From: CAIUSP01 sp964594365
GTDB taxonomy: Bacteria > Actinomycetota > Thermoleophilia > Solirubrobacterales > 70-9
Assembly: GCA_964594365.1 (NCBI GenBank)
Contig: CAZQMB010000004.1
Coordinates: 32,420-96,419 of the forward strand
Reading direction: 5' to 3'
DNA: 64,000 nt
Part shown: piece after piece, positions 40,070 through 49,425 of the stretch
Layout of the letters: each line of letters begins with the position of its first letter
How positions within the stretch are numbered: position 1 is the first letter of the stretch
The notes under the pieces: generated by a model
Told to the model about the DNA's origin: nothing
Seen by the model: the letters and a program-made list of their open reading frames with translations, nothing else
The model's database searches: none
Made by a program: the position numbers and the translations under genes

Positions 40070-41302
40070 ATGCTGCGAGTCGGCGAGAGCGCCTACAAGA
40101 CCGATACCGGGAAGCAGCGGCGGGCGAACGAGGATTCCTACTTCGCACGGGCCCCTGTGTTCGCGGTGGCCGACGGAATGGGCGGGGCTCAGGCCGGTGA
40201 GGTCGCCTCTCGGGTTGCTGCCAGTTCATTCGAATCAGGGTTCCCGACCGGCGATCCCCCCGAGAAGGATCTGGAGAAGCTGTTCGGTAAGGCCAACGAC
40301 GAGATCCATCTGCTTGCCGGCGAAGATGCGACCAAGGCCGGTATGGGTACCACCCTCACCGCGGCGTTGGTGGGCGGTACCCAGGTCTCCTTCGGCCACG
40401 TCGGGGACAGTCGCGCCTACCTGTTGCGCGACGGGACGCTGAGGCAGCTCACCAGCGACCATTCATTGGTCGAAGAGCTCAGACGTCAGGGCCGGATCAG
40501 CGAAGAGGAGGCAGCCGAGCACCCCCAGCGTTCCGTCATCACGCGGGCGCTGGGTCCGGAGCCGAACGTGAAGGTCGATACGTTCACCGAGCAGGCTCGC
40601 GACGGAGACGTCTTCCTGCTCTGCAGTGACGGACTGACCACCATGCTGTCCGAGTCGAAGATCTCGGAAATCCTGGTCGAATCGAAGACCCTCCGCTCGG
40701 CTGTGTCTCGCCTGGTCGACGCTGCCAACAAGGCGGGCGGGAAGGACAACATCACGGCGGTCGCATTCCGTCTCGAGGATGCAGGGGACGACCCCGAGGA
40801 GGGTGTGACCCTGATCGCCCGGACGGCTGGACAGGCGGGTCTCACCGCTGACAAGGTTCGTGAAGCAGCCGATCGGATCAAGGGAGATTCACCGATGCCA
40901 GCCCCCAGATCGCGTCGGTACGCGGTGCGCGCTGGCGTGATAGCCCTCTGCCTCGGACTCCTGATCCTGCTCGGATTCCTGCTCGGCAGGCAGGTCTATT
41001 TCGTAGGCACCGATGACCAGGGCAGGGTCGCGCTCTTCCGGGGCGTTCCTTACGAGTTACCACTCGGACTGGATCTCTACTCGGAGCAGTACTCGATCGG
41101 GGTGCAGGCGAGTTCACTGTCGCCCGCACGTCGTGTGGTGATCGTCGACCACCGGCTGCGCTCCAAGGACGATGCGACAGACCTGATCAACGACATCGAC
41201 GCAAACGAGGGCACCACACCTCCGCCGACCGATCGAGGAAAACGCGGCAAGGACGAGAAGGAGGGGTCGGGCAAGAAGACCCCGGACGGGCAGTCCAAGT
41301 GA
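40070..41302 (+). CDS. pstP: PP2C-type Ser/Thr phosphatase (PstP)
   Basis: PstP removes phosphate from the kinases and their substrates. The 410-residue protein has the PP2C metal motifs: RRANEDSYF, VADGMGGAQAGE (33-44), GDSRAYLLRDG, LLCSDGLTTML and GGKDNITAV. One transmembrane helix follows at about 284-306, then an external domain of about 80 residues and a Lys/Gly-rich tail. This layout is the same as in mycobacterial PstP. Its stop overlaps the rodA start as GTGA. Confidence 0.95.
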   Translation: MLRVGESAYKTDTGKQRRANEDSYFARAPVFAVADGMGGAQAGEVASRVAASSFESGFPTGDPPEKDLEKLFGKANDEIHLLAGEDATKAGMGTTLTAALVGGTQVSFGHVGDSRAYLLRDGTLRQLTSDHSLVEELRRQGRISEEEAAEHPQRSVITRALGPEPNVKVDTFTEQARDGDVFLLCSDGLTTMLSESKISEILVESKTLRSAVSRLVDAANKAGGKDNITAVAFRLEDAGDDPEEGVTLIARTAGQAGLTADKVREAADRIKGDSPMPAPRSRRYAVRAGVIALCLGLLILLGFLLGRQVYFVGTDDQGRVALFRGVPYELPLGLDLYSEQYSIGVQASSLSPARRVVIVDHRLRSKDDATDLINDIDANEGTTPPPTDRGKRGKDEKEGSGKKTPDGQSK

Positions 41303-42645
41303 GCGCACGCAGCCGGGAACTATTCGGGCTGCTGCCCGTGGCGATACTCGTCACTGCGGGGTTCACGGCTGTCTTCATCGTCGAGTCCGCGCAGCTTGGT
41401 GGAACGAGCCTCTTCTACGGCGCTTACTTCCTCGCACTCTGCGTTGGCGCGCACTTGATAATCCGTTGGCGCCTACCGGATGCGGATCCCTTCCTCTTTC
41501 CTCTGGTGGCGCTGCTGGCCGCTTTCGGATTGGTGATGATCTATCGGATGAACGCCGATCTCGCTCGGGATCAGGCGAACTGGTTCGTCCTCGGCCTGAT
41601 CGCGTTCTCGGCGACCATCATCTTCCTGCGCGACTACCACGTGCTCGAGCGATACCGCTACGTGATCGCATCAGCCGGGATAGCTCTTCTCCTCCTGCCC
41701 CGGGTACCGGGGATCGGCGCGATCACCAACGACGCCTACCTCTCCATCCAGCTCGGGCCGATCACATTCCAGCCGACCGAGATTGCAAAGCTGTGCATAG
41801 TCATCTTCCTCGCGAGCTACCTGAGGGAGAAACGCGAGGTCCTGGTGGTTGGCGCGAGGCGGATCCTCGGTGTGACCCTGCCTCCTCTCAAGCATCTCGG
41901 ACCCCTGTTGGTGGTCTGGGGCATCGCCATGCTGATGCTCATCTTCATCCGAGACCTCGGGAGCTCGCTGATGTTCTTCGGCGTCTTCCTGGCCCTGATC
42001 TACGTAGCCACAGCGCGGATCTCGTTCGTGATCATCGGCCTCGGACTGTTCCTCCTCGGCGCCTGGTTCTTCGCCAGTACGGTCGGACACGTCGGAGAGA
42101 GGTTCGACATCTGGCTCGATCCCTTCGCCGACGCAAGCGGCGCCGGCTATCAGATCTCACAATCCCTCTTCGCTCAGGCGGATGGAGGCCTCTTCGGCCA
42201 AGGCCTCGGTTCGTCGTTACTCGAGTTGCCACAGGTCTCGGCTGACTGCGCCGAACAGTTCCCCTCCTGCGGAGCGATCCTGCCAGCACCGCATACGGAC
42301 TTCGTCTACTCGGTGATCGTCAACGAGCTCGGTCTGTTCGGAGGAGCAGCGGTGATCCTCATCTACCTGATGATCGCTGCGCGCGGCTTCAAGACCGCCC
42401 TGGTGGCAAATGACGGGTTCTCGAAGCTCCTCGCCACCGGCCTGACGGCGGTTTTCGCTCTTCAGGCCTTCGTGATCATCGGCGGGGTAACCAGGGTGAT
42501 CCCCCTGACCGGGGTGACCCTCCCTCTGATCAGCTACGGCGGGTCGTCGATCATCGCCAACATGATCCTGTTCGCGCTGCTGTTGATGATCTCCGATGAT
42601 GCTCGGCGACATGCGCGGACGCAGCAGGCTGGTGATCTCGTATGA
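41299..42645 (+). CDS. rodA: FtsW/RodA/SpoVE family cell-wall glycosyltransferase
   Basis: SEDS proteins polymerise glycan strands from lipid II. The 448-residue protein has ten or more transmembrane helices and the SEDS signatures GPITFQPTEIAKLCIVIFLA (Gln-Pro-x-Glu) and the late VIPLTGVTLPLISYGGSSI. It is partnered by the class B PBP encoded next (ATGA overlap). In its cluster position it corresponds to RodA rather than the division protein FtsW. The start is GTG at 41299. Confidence 0.94.
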   Translation: MSARSRELFGLLPVAILVTAGFTAVFIVESAQLGGTSLFYGAYFLALCVGAHLIIRWRLPDADPFLFPLVALLAAFGLVMIYRMNADLARDQANWFVLGLIAFSATIIFLRDYHVLERYRYVIASAGIALLLLPRVPGIGAITNDAYLSIQLGPITFQPTEIAKLCIVIFLASYLREKREVLVVGARRILGVTLPPLKHLGPLLVVWGIAMLMLIFIRDLGSSLMFFGVFLALIYVATARISFVIIGLGLFLLGAWFFASTVGHVGERFDIWLDPFADASGAGYQISQSLFAQADGGLFGQGLGSSLLELPQVSADCAEQFPSCGAILPAPHTDFVYSVIVNELGLFGGAAVILIYLMIAARGFKTALVANDGFSKLLATGLTAVFALQAFVIIGGVTRVIPLTGVTLPLISYGGSSIIANMILFALLLMISDDARRHARTQQAGDLV

Positions 42646-44078
42646 ACGGCCAGATCGTCAAGCTCTTCGCGTTCATCCTGGCCTTGTTCGTCTTGCTGCT
42701 CGGATTCACCTCCTACTGGTCGGTCTTCGATGCTCCCGGGCTGAAGGCCAATGCCGAGAACCGCCGCGCCCTGTTGCTCGAACAGCGCATACACCGGGGT
42801 GACATCCGCTCGGTGGACGGCCAGGTGATCGCCAGATCCCTGCCTTCGGGCACCGGCAAGAACCGGATCTGGATTCGCGAGTACCCCTACGGAGGTCTGT
42901 TCGGGAATCCGATCGGCTACAGCTACACCGAACGCGGGCGGGTAGGAACGGAGCTCGCACACAACGACGAGTTGATCGGTGACAAGTCGGAGTTCCTGTC
43001 CATCCTCGACGAGCTTTCGGGACACAAGCAGGAGGGGTCGACCCTCGTCTCCTCTCTCGATGCGAGTGTTCAACAGACGGCTCTCGACGGCCTGGCGGGT
43101 CAGGCGGGGGCCGTGGTTGCGATGGTCCCGAAGACCGGGGAGATTCGAGCGATGGTGAGCACTCCCGAATACGACCCGAATCTGATTCCCGACGACTACT
43201 CCCAGCTCAACACCGATCCGGCCGCGCCGCTCTTCAACCGGGCGACTCAGTCCGGCTATCCGCCCGGTTCCACCATGAAGGTGGTGACCGCCACAGCGGC
43301 ACTCGACACCGGAGAGTTCGATCCGGACTCGACCCTGGATGGCAGCAGCCCTCAGACGATCGATGGTGTTCCACTCTCGAACTCTCAGGGAGAGTCCTTC
43401 GGTCAGATCGACTTCGCCACAGCTCTGACCTACTCGGTCAATACCGCGATGGCGAGGGTCGGGGAGAGGGTAGGCGCGGGAACCCTGCTCGACTACATGG
43501 ACCGTTACGGCTTCAACGAGAAGCCCGAGATCGACTACCCGAGCTTCCAGTTGGCGACCTCTGGCGTCTACGACGGTAGTTCGCTCCTGACCGCCGCCGA
43601 TGCAATCGATGTCGGCCGGGTGGCGATCGGCCAGGAGCGCCTGCTGGTGACCCCGCTCCAGATGGCGGAGGTCGCGGCCACGGTCGCGAATCGCGGAGAG
43701 CGGATGTGCCCCAGACTGTGGTCCAAGGTGATCGATGTAGACCAGAGAGTCGACGAACTCGACCCGGAGACCTGCGCCAAGGTGATGGATCGGCGCACCG
43801 CCAGGCAACTGACCGAGATCATGAAGGACGTGGTCTCGGAGGGAACGGGAACCGCCGCGGCGCTCTACGGCGTCGATGTCGCCGGCAAGACGGGAACTGC
43901 CGAGGTATCGGGAAGACCGGGTTGCGACGCGCCGAATCAAGCCTGGTTCATCGGCTTCGCCCCTGCAGATCGGCCCGAGATCGCAGTCGCAGTGACGGTC
44001 GAGTGCACCAGCGGCTATGGCGGCGATGTCGCAGCTCCGATCGCAGCTCAGGTGATGCAGGAGGCCCTCGATGGCTAG
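42642..44078 (+). CDS. pbpA: class B penicillin-binding protein PbpA
   Basis: A transpeptidase that cross-links peptidoglycan. The 478-residue protein has an N-terminal helix, a pedestal region, and a transpeptidase domain with the motifs STMK (Ser210, Lys213, in YPPGSTMKV), SVN (in YSVNTAMA) and KTG (in VAGKTGTAE). It is the short class B type common next to rodA in actinobacteria. Its end overlaps the PASTA kinase start by eight bases. Confidence 0.95.
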   Translation: MNGQIVKLFAFILALFVLLLGFTSYWSVFDAPGLKANAENRRALLLEQRIHRGDIRSVDGQVIARSLPSGTGKNRIWIREYPYGGLFGNPIGYSYTERGRVGTELAHNDELIGDKSEFLSILDELSGHKQEGSTLVSSLDASVQQTALDGLAGQAGAVVAMVPKTGEIRAMVSTPEYDPNLIPDDYSQLNTDPAAPLFNRATQSGYPPGSTMKVVTATAALDTGEFDPDSTLDGSSPQTIDGVPLSNSQGESFGQIDFATALTYSVNTAMARVGERVGAGTLLDYMDRYGFNEKPEIDYPSFQLATSGVYDGSSLLTAADAIDVGRVAIGQERLLVTPLQMAEVAATVANRGERMCPRLWSKVIDVDQRVDELDPETCAKVMDRRTARQLTEIMKDVVSEGTGTAAALYGVDVAGKTGTAEVSGRPGCDAPNQAWFIGFAPADRPEIAVAVTVECTSGYGGDVAAPIAAQVMQEALDG

Positions 44079-45882
44079 CGCGAGGAAGGGGACCGTCGTA
44101 GACGAGCGGTACAAGCTGATCAGGAAGGTCGGCACCGGCGGTATGGCCGATGTCTGGTTGGCCGACGACACCGAACTCGATCGGGAGGTGGCGATCAAGA
44201 TCCTCCACGACCGGTTCGCCCAGGACTCGGAGTTCGTCGAGCGGTTCCAGCGTGAGGCCCGGTCGGCCGCAGGCCTGCAGCACCCGAACGTGGTCAGCGT
44301 GTTCGATCGCGGGGAGTTCCGCGATACCTACTTCATCGCCATGGAGTACGTGGATGGTCCTTCGCTGAAGGATCTGGTCAAGGGCGGGATGAGTGTCCCC
44401 GATGCAGTTGCGTTCGTCGAGCAGATTCTCGCCGCCGCGAAATTCGCCCACCGGAAAGGCATCGTCCACCGGGATCTCAAGCCGCAGAACGTGCTGATCG
44501 ACGAGGAGGGCAGAGCGAAGGTCGCCGATTTCGGCATCGCAGGGGGCGAGGCCTCCGACATCACCCAGGCCGGAACGGTGATGGGCACGGCCGAGTATCT
44601 GTCCCCGGAACAGGCCGAAGGTCGTGAGACGACGCGCCGTTCGGACATCTACTCGATCGGTGTGATCCTCTACGAGGCTTTGACCGGCACCGTCCCGTTC
44701 AAGGGCGATTCGGCGGTGTCCGTCGCCCTGAAGCAGGTGACGGAGACCCCCAAGCGTCCGAGTGCGATCAACCCCAAGGTCCCCCCTGCGCTCGACGCGG
44801 TGGTGATGCGCGCTCTCTCGAAGGATCCCGGGGAACGATTCAAGGATGCAGACGCCTTCAAGATCGCCCTCGACGCAGCGATGAAGAACCCAGACAAGCC
44901 ACGCCGGCAGGATGCCGCCGCGTTGGCAGCAGCCGAGACCGGTGCCACCCAGATCCGTGACGCCGGAGAGACTACCGAGAGCGAAGACGAAGAGGCGGCC
45001 CGAAAGCGCCGGAGGAATCTGATCATCGCCGGTGTGCTCGTCGCGGCGGTCGCGGGGTTGGTTGCATTCCTGCTCACCCGACCGGGGTCGGTCACGGTGC
45101 CGAACGTGACCGGCCTCACCTCCGAGGTCGCCGTGGTTCGCCTGGAGGAAGAAGGCCTCGACGCCGAGATCGACCCGGTCCCGAATCTGGCCACCAGGAA
45201 TACGGTTCTCGAACAGGACCCTCTGCCCGACTCGGTGGTGGATGAGGGAAGCACCGTGACCTTGAGCGTGAGCACTGGCCCCGCCTTGGTCGAGATCCCC
45301 GATGTCTCGGGTCTCGGTCCCAAGGAGGCCCGTAGGCGCCTCGAGGACCAGGGGCTGGTGGTCAGCTTGATCAACAAGCCCTCAGATGCCGTTCCGAAGG
45401 GACTGGTCACCAGGACGGATCCTGCAGCCGGAACGGAGATCTCGGTCGGTTCGACCGTCAAGCTCGTGGTCTCCTCCGGGACTGCCAAATCCACGGTTCC
45501 TGATCTCGTCGGGTCTCAGCTGGATGCCGCCCTTGCCGAGCTGGAATCCGCTGGCCTGACGGCGAACGTCGTGCAGCAGGACGCCTCCGCGCCCGCTGGG
45601 GAGGTGGTGGATCAGGCGCCTTCGGCCGGTACGAAGGTCAAGAAGGGAAGTCAGGTGACGATATTCGTCTCTTCCGGAGCGGTGGTGCTGCCCGATGTGA
45701 TCGGCGAGGACCGTTCGACCGCAGTTAAACAGCTGAAGAGGCTGGGCCTGAAGGTGGTCGTACGGATCGACTCGACCTCGCCCCCCGAGGATTTCGGGCT
45801 GGTGATCGACCAGTATCCGTCAGCCGACTCCCGGGTCCAGCGTGGGGACACGGTGACCCTGACCGTGGGCGGAGGATCGTGA
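44071..45882 (+). CDS. pknB: PASTA-domain Ser/Thr protein kinase PknB
   Basis: A 603-residue sensor kinase. The kinase domain has Lys43 in VAIKILHD, HRDLKPQNV (Asp135) and DFG (153-155), with activation segment MGTAEYLSPEQAEG. A transmembrane helix lies at about 313-332. Four PASTA repeats follow, each opening with a VPNVTGL-like motif (VPNVTG, IPDVSG, VPDLVG, LPDVIG). PASTA domains bind muropeptides or lipid II and switch kinase activity. It overlaps ddl as GTGA. Confidence 0.96.
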   Translation: MASARKGTVVDERYKLIRKVGTGGMADVWLADDTELDREVAIKILHDRFAQDSEFVERFQREARSAAGLQHPNVVSVFDRGEFRDTYFIAMEYVDGPSLKDLVKGGMSVPDAVAFVEQILAAAKFAHRKGIVHRDLKPQNVLIDEEGRAKVADFGIAGGEASDITQAGTVMGTAEYLSPEQAEGRETTRRSDIYSIGVILYEALTGTVPFKGDSAVSVALKQVTETPKRPSAINPKVPPALDAVVMRALSKDPGERFKDADAFKIALDAAMKNPDKPRRQDAAALAAAETGATQIRDAGETTESEDEEAARKRRRNLIIAGVLVAAVAGLVAFLLTRPGSVTVPNVTGLTSEVAVVRLEEEGLDAEIDPVPNLATRNTVLEQDPLPDSVVDEGSTVTLSVSTGPALVEIPDVSGLGPKEARRRLEDQGLVVSLINKPSDAVPKGLVTRTDPAAGTEISVGSTVKLVVSSGTAKSTVPDLVGSQLDAALAELESAGLTANVVQQDASAPAGEVVDQAPSAGTKVKKGSQVTIFVSSGAVVLPDVIGEDRSTAVKQLKRLGLKVVVRIDSTSPPEDFGLVIDQYPSADSRVQRGDTVTLTVGGGS

Positions 45883-46844
45883 GGGTCGCCGTACTGAGCG
45901 GCGGGATCTCGGCTGAGCACGATGTCTCCCTGAGCTCGGGCAGATCGGTCAGCGAGGCGTTGAGCGCTGCAGGGCACGAGGTCATCGATGTCCTGATCAC
46001 GCGTGAGGGCGGATGGATGAGCGACGGCCAACCGATCGAGTTCCGGCCGACCGGTGGACTGCTCGATTGCGAGGTGGCGTTCCCCGTCCTGCACGGTCCC
46101 GGGGGCGAGGACGGGAGCGTCCAGGCGGTATTCGAAGTCCTCGACATCGCTTATGTGGGCTCCGGAGTCGAGGCGTCGGCGATCTGTATGGACAAGTTGG
46201 CGCTCAAGTCGGTTGCGGCGGCAGCGGGTATCCCGCAGGTTCCCTATCGGGAGGCGACGATCGAAGATCCCAAGCCGGAAGGCGTGGAGGGATTCGACCT
46301 CCCCCTGTGGGTCAAGCCGGCTCACGGCGGCTCGAGCCTGGGGATCTCGAGAGTCGAGGACGTTGACGATCTGCCGGCCGCTGTGGAGCTGGCAGCCTCC
46401 ATGGACTCACGCGTGATCATCGAAGGCAACTCAGCCGGCAAGGAGGTCGAGTGCTCGGTACTCGGCAACAGGGAGTTGATCACCTCCCGCCCCGGCGAAC
46501 TGCGGGTGAACGCTGATTGGTACGACTATGAGGCCAAATATCAGGAGGGCGGCATGGATCTGGTCGTCCCGGCTGACCTACCGGCTTCTGTGATGTCGAG
46601 TGTGGAGCAGCTCGCCGCTGAGATCTTCCGTATCGCCGGTTGCAGAGGCATGGCCCGCTGTGACTTCTTCGTCGAGGGCGACCGGGTCCTGCTCAATGAA
46701 GTCAACACGATCCCCGGGTTCACCCCGACCAGCGTCTACGCGAGCCTGCTGGAACAGACCGGGTTGTCCTACTCCGACCTCTGCAACCGGCTGCTGGAGT
46801 TGGCCGTCGAGGAAAAACAGGCCCGGGACGAGTTCCGGTCTTAG
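45879..46844 (+). CDS. ddl: D-alanine--D-alanine ligase
   Basis: Ddl makes the D-Ala-D-Ala dipeptide of peptidoglycan with ATP. The 321-residue protein has the N-terminal VLSGGISAEHDVSLSSG, VFPVLHGPGGEDGSVQ read as PVLHGPGGEDG, the ATP-grasp segment WVKPAHGGSSLGIS and the C-terminal NEVNTIPGFTPTS. The start is GTG at 45879, overlapping pknB. Finding it in the kinase/PBP operon is unusual, as ddl usually lies elsewhere in actinobacteria. Confidence 0.95.
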   Translation: MRVAVLSGGISAEHDVSLSSGRSVSEALSAAGHEVIDVLITREGGWMSDGQPIEFRPTGGLLDCEVAFPVLHGPGGEDGSVQAVFEVLDIAYVGSGVEASAICMDKLALKSVAAAAGIPQVPYREATIEDPKPEGVEGFDLPLWVKPAHGGSSLGISRVEDVDDLPAAVELAASMDSRVIIEGNSAGKEVECSVLGNRELITSRPGELRVNADWYDYEAKYQEGGMDLVVPADLPASVMSSVEQLAAEIFRIAGCRGMARCDFFVEGDRVLLNEVNTIPGFTPTSVYASLLEQTGLSYSDLCNRLLELAVEEKQARDEFRS

Positions 46845-48334
46845 CCGATCAGGTCGAGGTCGCTCACCTCGACTCGGTAGCCGTCGCCCCCGTCAGAGGC
46901 TGGCAGGCGCGTGAACCAGATCAGGTAGTAGGAACTCGGTCCGTTGGAGTCGAGTGCGATCGTCGCCTTCTTCCCCAGACCATCAGCTCGACCGACTGGT
47001 GTCCAGCCGCTCAGCGAGTCGGGTGGACCTCCCGCCTCCGGTGCCGAGTAGACGGTGACCGACGCGCCTGCCTCCGAGAGTCTCAGATCCACCTGCTCGA
47101 CCGATTGTGGGCCCTCCGTCTCGACCCAGAACCCCATCCCGCTCTTGTTGCCGAAGGACTCGACGGAGTAGGTCTCGCTGCTCCATGCACTGCCCGAAGG
47201 ATCACCGTCGACGATCCTCTCTACCTCTGTGCTGTGTTCGACTCCATCGCCCTCCGGGTCGAAATCACCGATCGCCGCTACCGGCAGACTCGAGGTGCCC
47301 CAGCCCCCGAGTTGTCCTCCTCCCCACACGAGTGCTCCGATGATCAGCAGAACTCCGCCCAGCCCGACTGCCGCCTTCCACCCGGATCTGGAGCCTCTGC
47401 CCGAGGCGGTCAACGGCTTCCGCGCGGGTGGCACGGTCTTGAGCACGGTCGTGGCCTGATCCGAGCGTCGGAGCGCCGGCGCCCGTGCGGTGCTCTCGTC
47501 GAGGGAGATCTCCAGGTCGGCGATCATCTCGGCGATCGACTCGTAGCGCCTGTCAGGATCCTTCTCGGTGGCCCGATCGACCACTGCTGCCACCGTGGCA
47601 GGAACCCCTGGTCGTTCCACTGCGACGTCGGGGATCCGCTCACTGACGTGTTTCATCGCCACCGCTACCTGACTCTCTGCCTGGAACGGCACCTCGCCGG
47701 TGAGCAGTTCGTAGAGGACGATTCCCAGGGCATAGATGTCGGATCGCTCGTCAGCCGGCTCACCGCTCGCCTGTTCAGGTGACACGTAATCGGTGGTCCC
47801 GACTACCTCACCTGTGTCGGTCACCCCGTCGTCTTCGAGGGACCTCGCGATCCCGAAATCCGTGACTCGCGCCCGCCCTTCCCTGTCGATCAGCACGTTC
47901 TGCGGCTTCACGTCCCTGTGGACCAGCAGGTTCTCGTGGGCGGCCTGCAGACCACGTGCGATCTCGATCGAGTAGGCGACCGCCTGATCCACGGGGAGCG
48001 GCCCTCTGGCGAGGATCAGTTCCTTCAGCGTCTGCCCTTCGACGTATTCGAACACGATGAACGGTCTGCCGTTCTGCTCCCCCGCGTCGATCACGGGCAC
48101 GAGATTGGGATTGCTCAGTCGAGCGGCCGACTTGGCTTCCTTGCGGAACCTCAGGAGCTGGTGATCGGTCCCCGCGATCTCACGGTGCAAGAGCTTGATC
48201 GCCACTGGCCTATCCAACGTGAGATCCACCGCGAGGTAGACGGTGCTCATACCCCCGCTGCCCAGTTTCGACTGGATGCGATAGCGGTCTACCAGGACCG
48301 CGCCGATGATCTGTTTGGACTCTGGCTCGAGCAT
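46841..48334 (-). CDS. Ser/Thr protein kinase with MurJ/MviN-like extracellular domain
   Basis: A 497-residue protein. The kinase domain has Lys47 in VAIKLLH, HRDVKPQNV (Asp141), DFG (159-161) and GTTDYVSPEQASG. A basic linker is followed by a transmembrane helix (319-340). The exported part (355-497) starts with GDFDPEGDGVEHS and continues with VDGDPSGSAWSSETY and KSGMGFWVET. This matches in pattern the C-terminal discoidin-like domain of actinobacterial MviN/MurJ. Its stop overlaps the ddl stop in a shared TTAG. A role in sensing envelope glycans is inferred. Confidence 0.85.
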   Translation of the reverse strand: MLEPESKQIIGAVLVDRYRIQSKLGSGGMSTVYLAVDLTLDRPVAIKLLHREIAGTDHQLLRFRKEAKSAARLSNPNLVPVIDAGEQNGRPFIVFEYVEGQTLKELILARGPLPVDQAVAYSIEIARGLQAAHENLLVHRDVKPQNVLIDREGRARVTDFGIARSLEDDGVTDTGEVVGTTDYVSPEQASGEPADERSDIYALGIVLYELLTGEVPFQAESQVAVAMKHVSERIPDVAVERPGVPATVAAVVDRATEKDPDRRYESIAEMIADLEISLDESTARAPALRRSDQATTVLKTVPPARKPLTASGRGSRSGWKAAVGLGGVLLIIGALVWGGGQLGGWGTSSLPVAAIGDFDPEGDGVEHSTEVERIVDGDPSGSAWSSETYSVESFGNKSGMGFWVETEGPQSVEQVDLRLSEAGASVTVYSAPEAGGPPDSLSGWTPVGRADGLGKKATIALDSNGPSSYYLIWFTRLPASDGGDGYRVEVSDLDLIG

Positions 48335-48363
48335 GCTCCGGTGTTCTGTGGATGGACCTTCCT

Positions 48364-48385
48364 GCCGGAACGCAGGTTATCCGGC
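48364..48385 (-). terminator. hairpin after purM, possible terminator
   Basis: An inverted repeat with a 6-bp stem (GCCGGA with TCCGGC) and a 10-base loop lies 45 bases beyond the purM stop and before the kinase start. There is no U-tract, so support is weak. Confidence 0.3.
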
Positions 48386-48429
48386 AAGACCCGTGCGTCT
48401 GGTCGCGTCCGGCCCCCGTCCGCGCTCGG

Positions 48430-49425
48430 TCAACCCGCGCGGATTACGGTGCGCTCGCCTGCGGTGATCGAACCGATCCGTCGCGCACCCGGATGGAACT
48501 CTCCGAGGATCGAGACGGCCTCCGGCTCGTCGCCTTCGGGGACCACCACACAGAACCCGCACCCCATGTTGAAGACCTGATGCATCTCCTCATCCGCCAC
48601 CGAGGCCCGCTCCGCGATCAGCGTGAAGATCTCTGTGGGCTCCAACGGGTCGGAGATCTCGTAGGTCACGTCTGCATCCAGCCTGAGCAGGTTCTCGAGC
48701 CCGCCGGAGGTGATGTGGGCGAGCCCCCTCACCTCCACTGCCGACCTGATCAGCGCCATCACCGACTTGACATAGATCGTCGTCGGCTCGAGCAGCGCCT
48801 CCCCGAGTGGACGCCCAAGGGTCTCGTCGTCCCATCCGAGATCCTCTAGAGCGCTGCGTGCCAGGGTGTAGCCGTTCGAGTGCAGCCCGCTCGAGGGTAG
48901 ACCGATGATCGCGTCTCCTGGACGGATACCACTGCCGGTGATCAGGTCGTTCGGAGCGACCACCCCGAAGCAGGCTCCCGCCAGATCGAGTCCGTTCACG
49001 ATGTCGCCGAGTTGCGCCAGCTCCCCTCCGACGATGTCGATCTCGGCCATCTCGGCTCCTGTGGCCAGCCCCTTCCCTATCTGCTCGGCAACATCGGGAT
49101 CTGCCTTGTCGACCGCCAGATAATCGACCAGAGCGATCGGCTCCGCTCCGACACAGATCACGTCGTTGACGTTCATCGCGATGCAATCGATCCCGACGGT
49201 GTCCCAGCGCCCGAGTTGCTCGGCGATCAGGAGTTTGGTGCCCACACCGTCGGTAGTGATGGCGATCCCGAGATCGTCACCGACTGCAACCACGTTCGCG
49301 TAGTGACCGCTCGGTAGCAGGGTCTGACGCCGTGCCGCACCTAGGGCACCGACGAGGCGACTCACCGCCTCATCGGCGGTACCTTGGCTCACACCAGCGC
49401 GGCCATACGCGTCCTCGGGGCTCAA
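48430..49425 (-). CDS. purM: phosphoribosylformylglycinamidine cyclo-ligase (AIR synthetase)
   Basis: PurM closes the imidazole ring in purine synthesis. The 331-residue protein has the family segments DGVGTKLLIA (59-68), DCIAMNVNDVICVGAEP, and HITSGGLENLLRL in the C-terminal half. Length is a little short of the usual 345. The start is TTG at 49425, overlapping the uppP stop as TTGA. Its place between uppP and the kinase seems incidental. Confidence 0.93.
   Translation of the reverse strand: MSPEDAYGRAGVSQGTADEAVSRLVGALGAARRQTLLPSGHYANVVAVGDDLGIAITTDGVGTKLLIAEQLGRWDTVGIDCIAMNVNDVICVGAEPIALVDYLAVDKADPDVAEQIGKGLATGAEMAEIDIVGGELAQLGDIVNGLDLAGACFGVVAPNDLITGSGIRPGDAIIGLPSSGLHSNGYTLARSALEDLGWDDETLGRPLGEALLEPTTIYVKSVMALIRSAVEVRGLAHITSGGLENLLRLDADVTYEISDPLEPTEIFTLIAERASVADEEMHQVFNMGCGFCVVVPEGDEPEAVSILGEFHPGARRIGSITAGERTVIRAG

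Noticed and set aside
42534..44198. Open frame of about 554 codons on the minus strand across pbpA
   Set aside because: Antisense to pbpA, whose three catalytic motifs are intact; no motif in the reverse frame.
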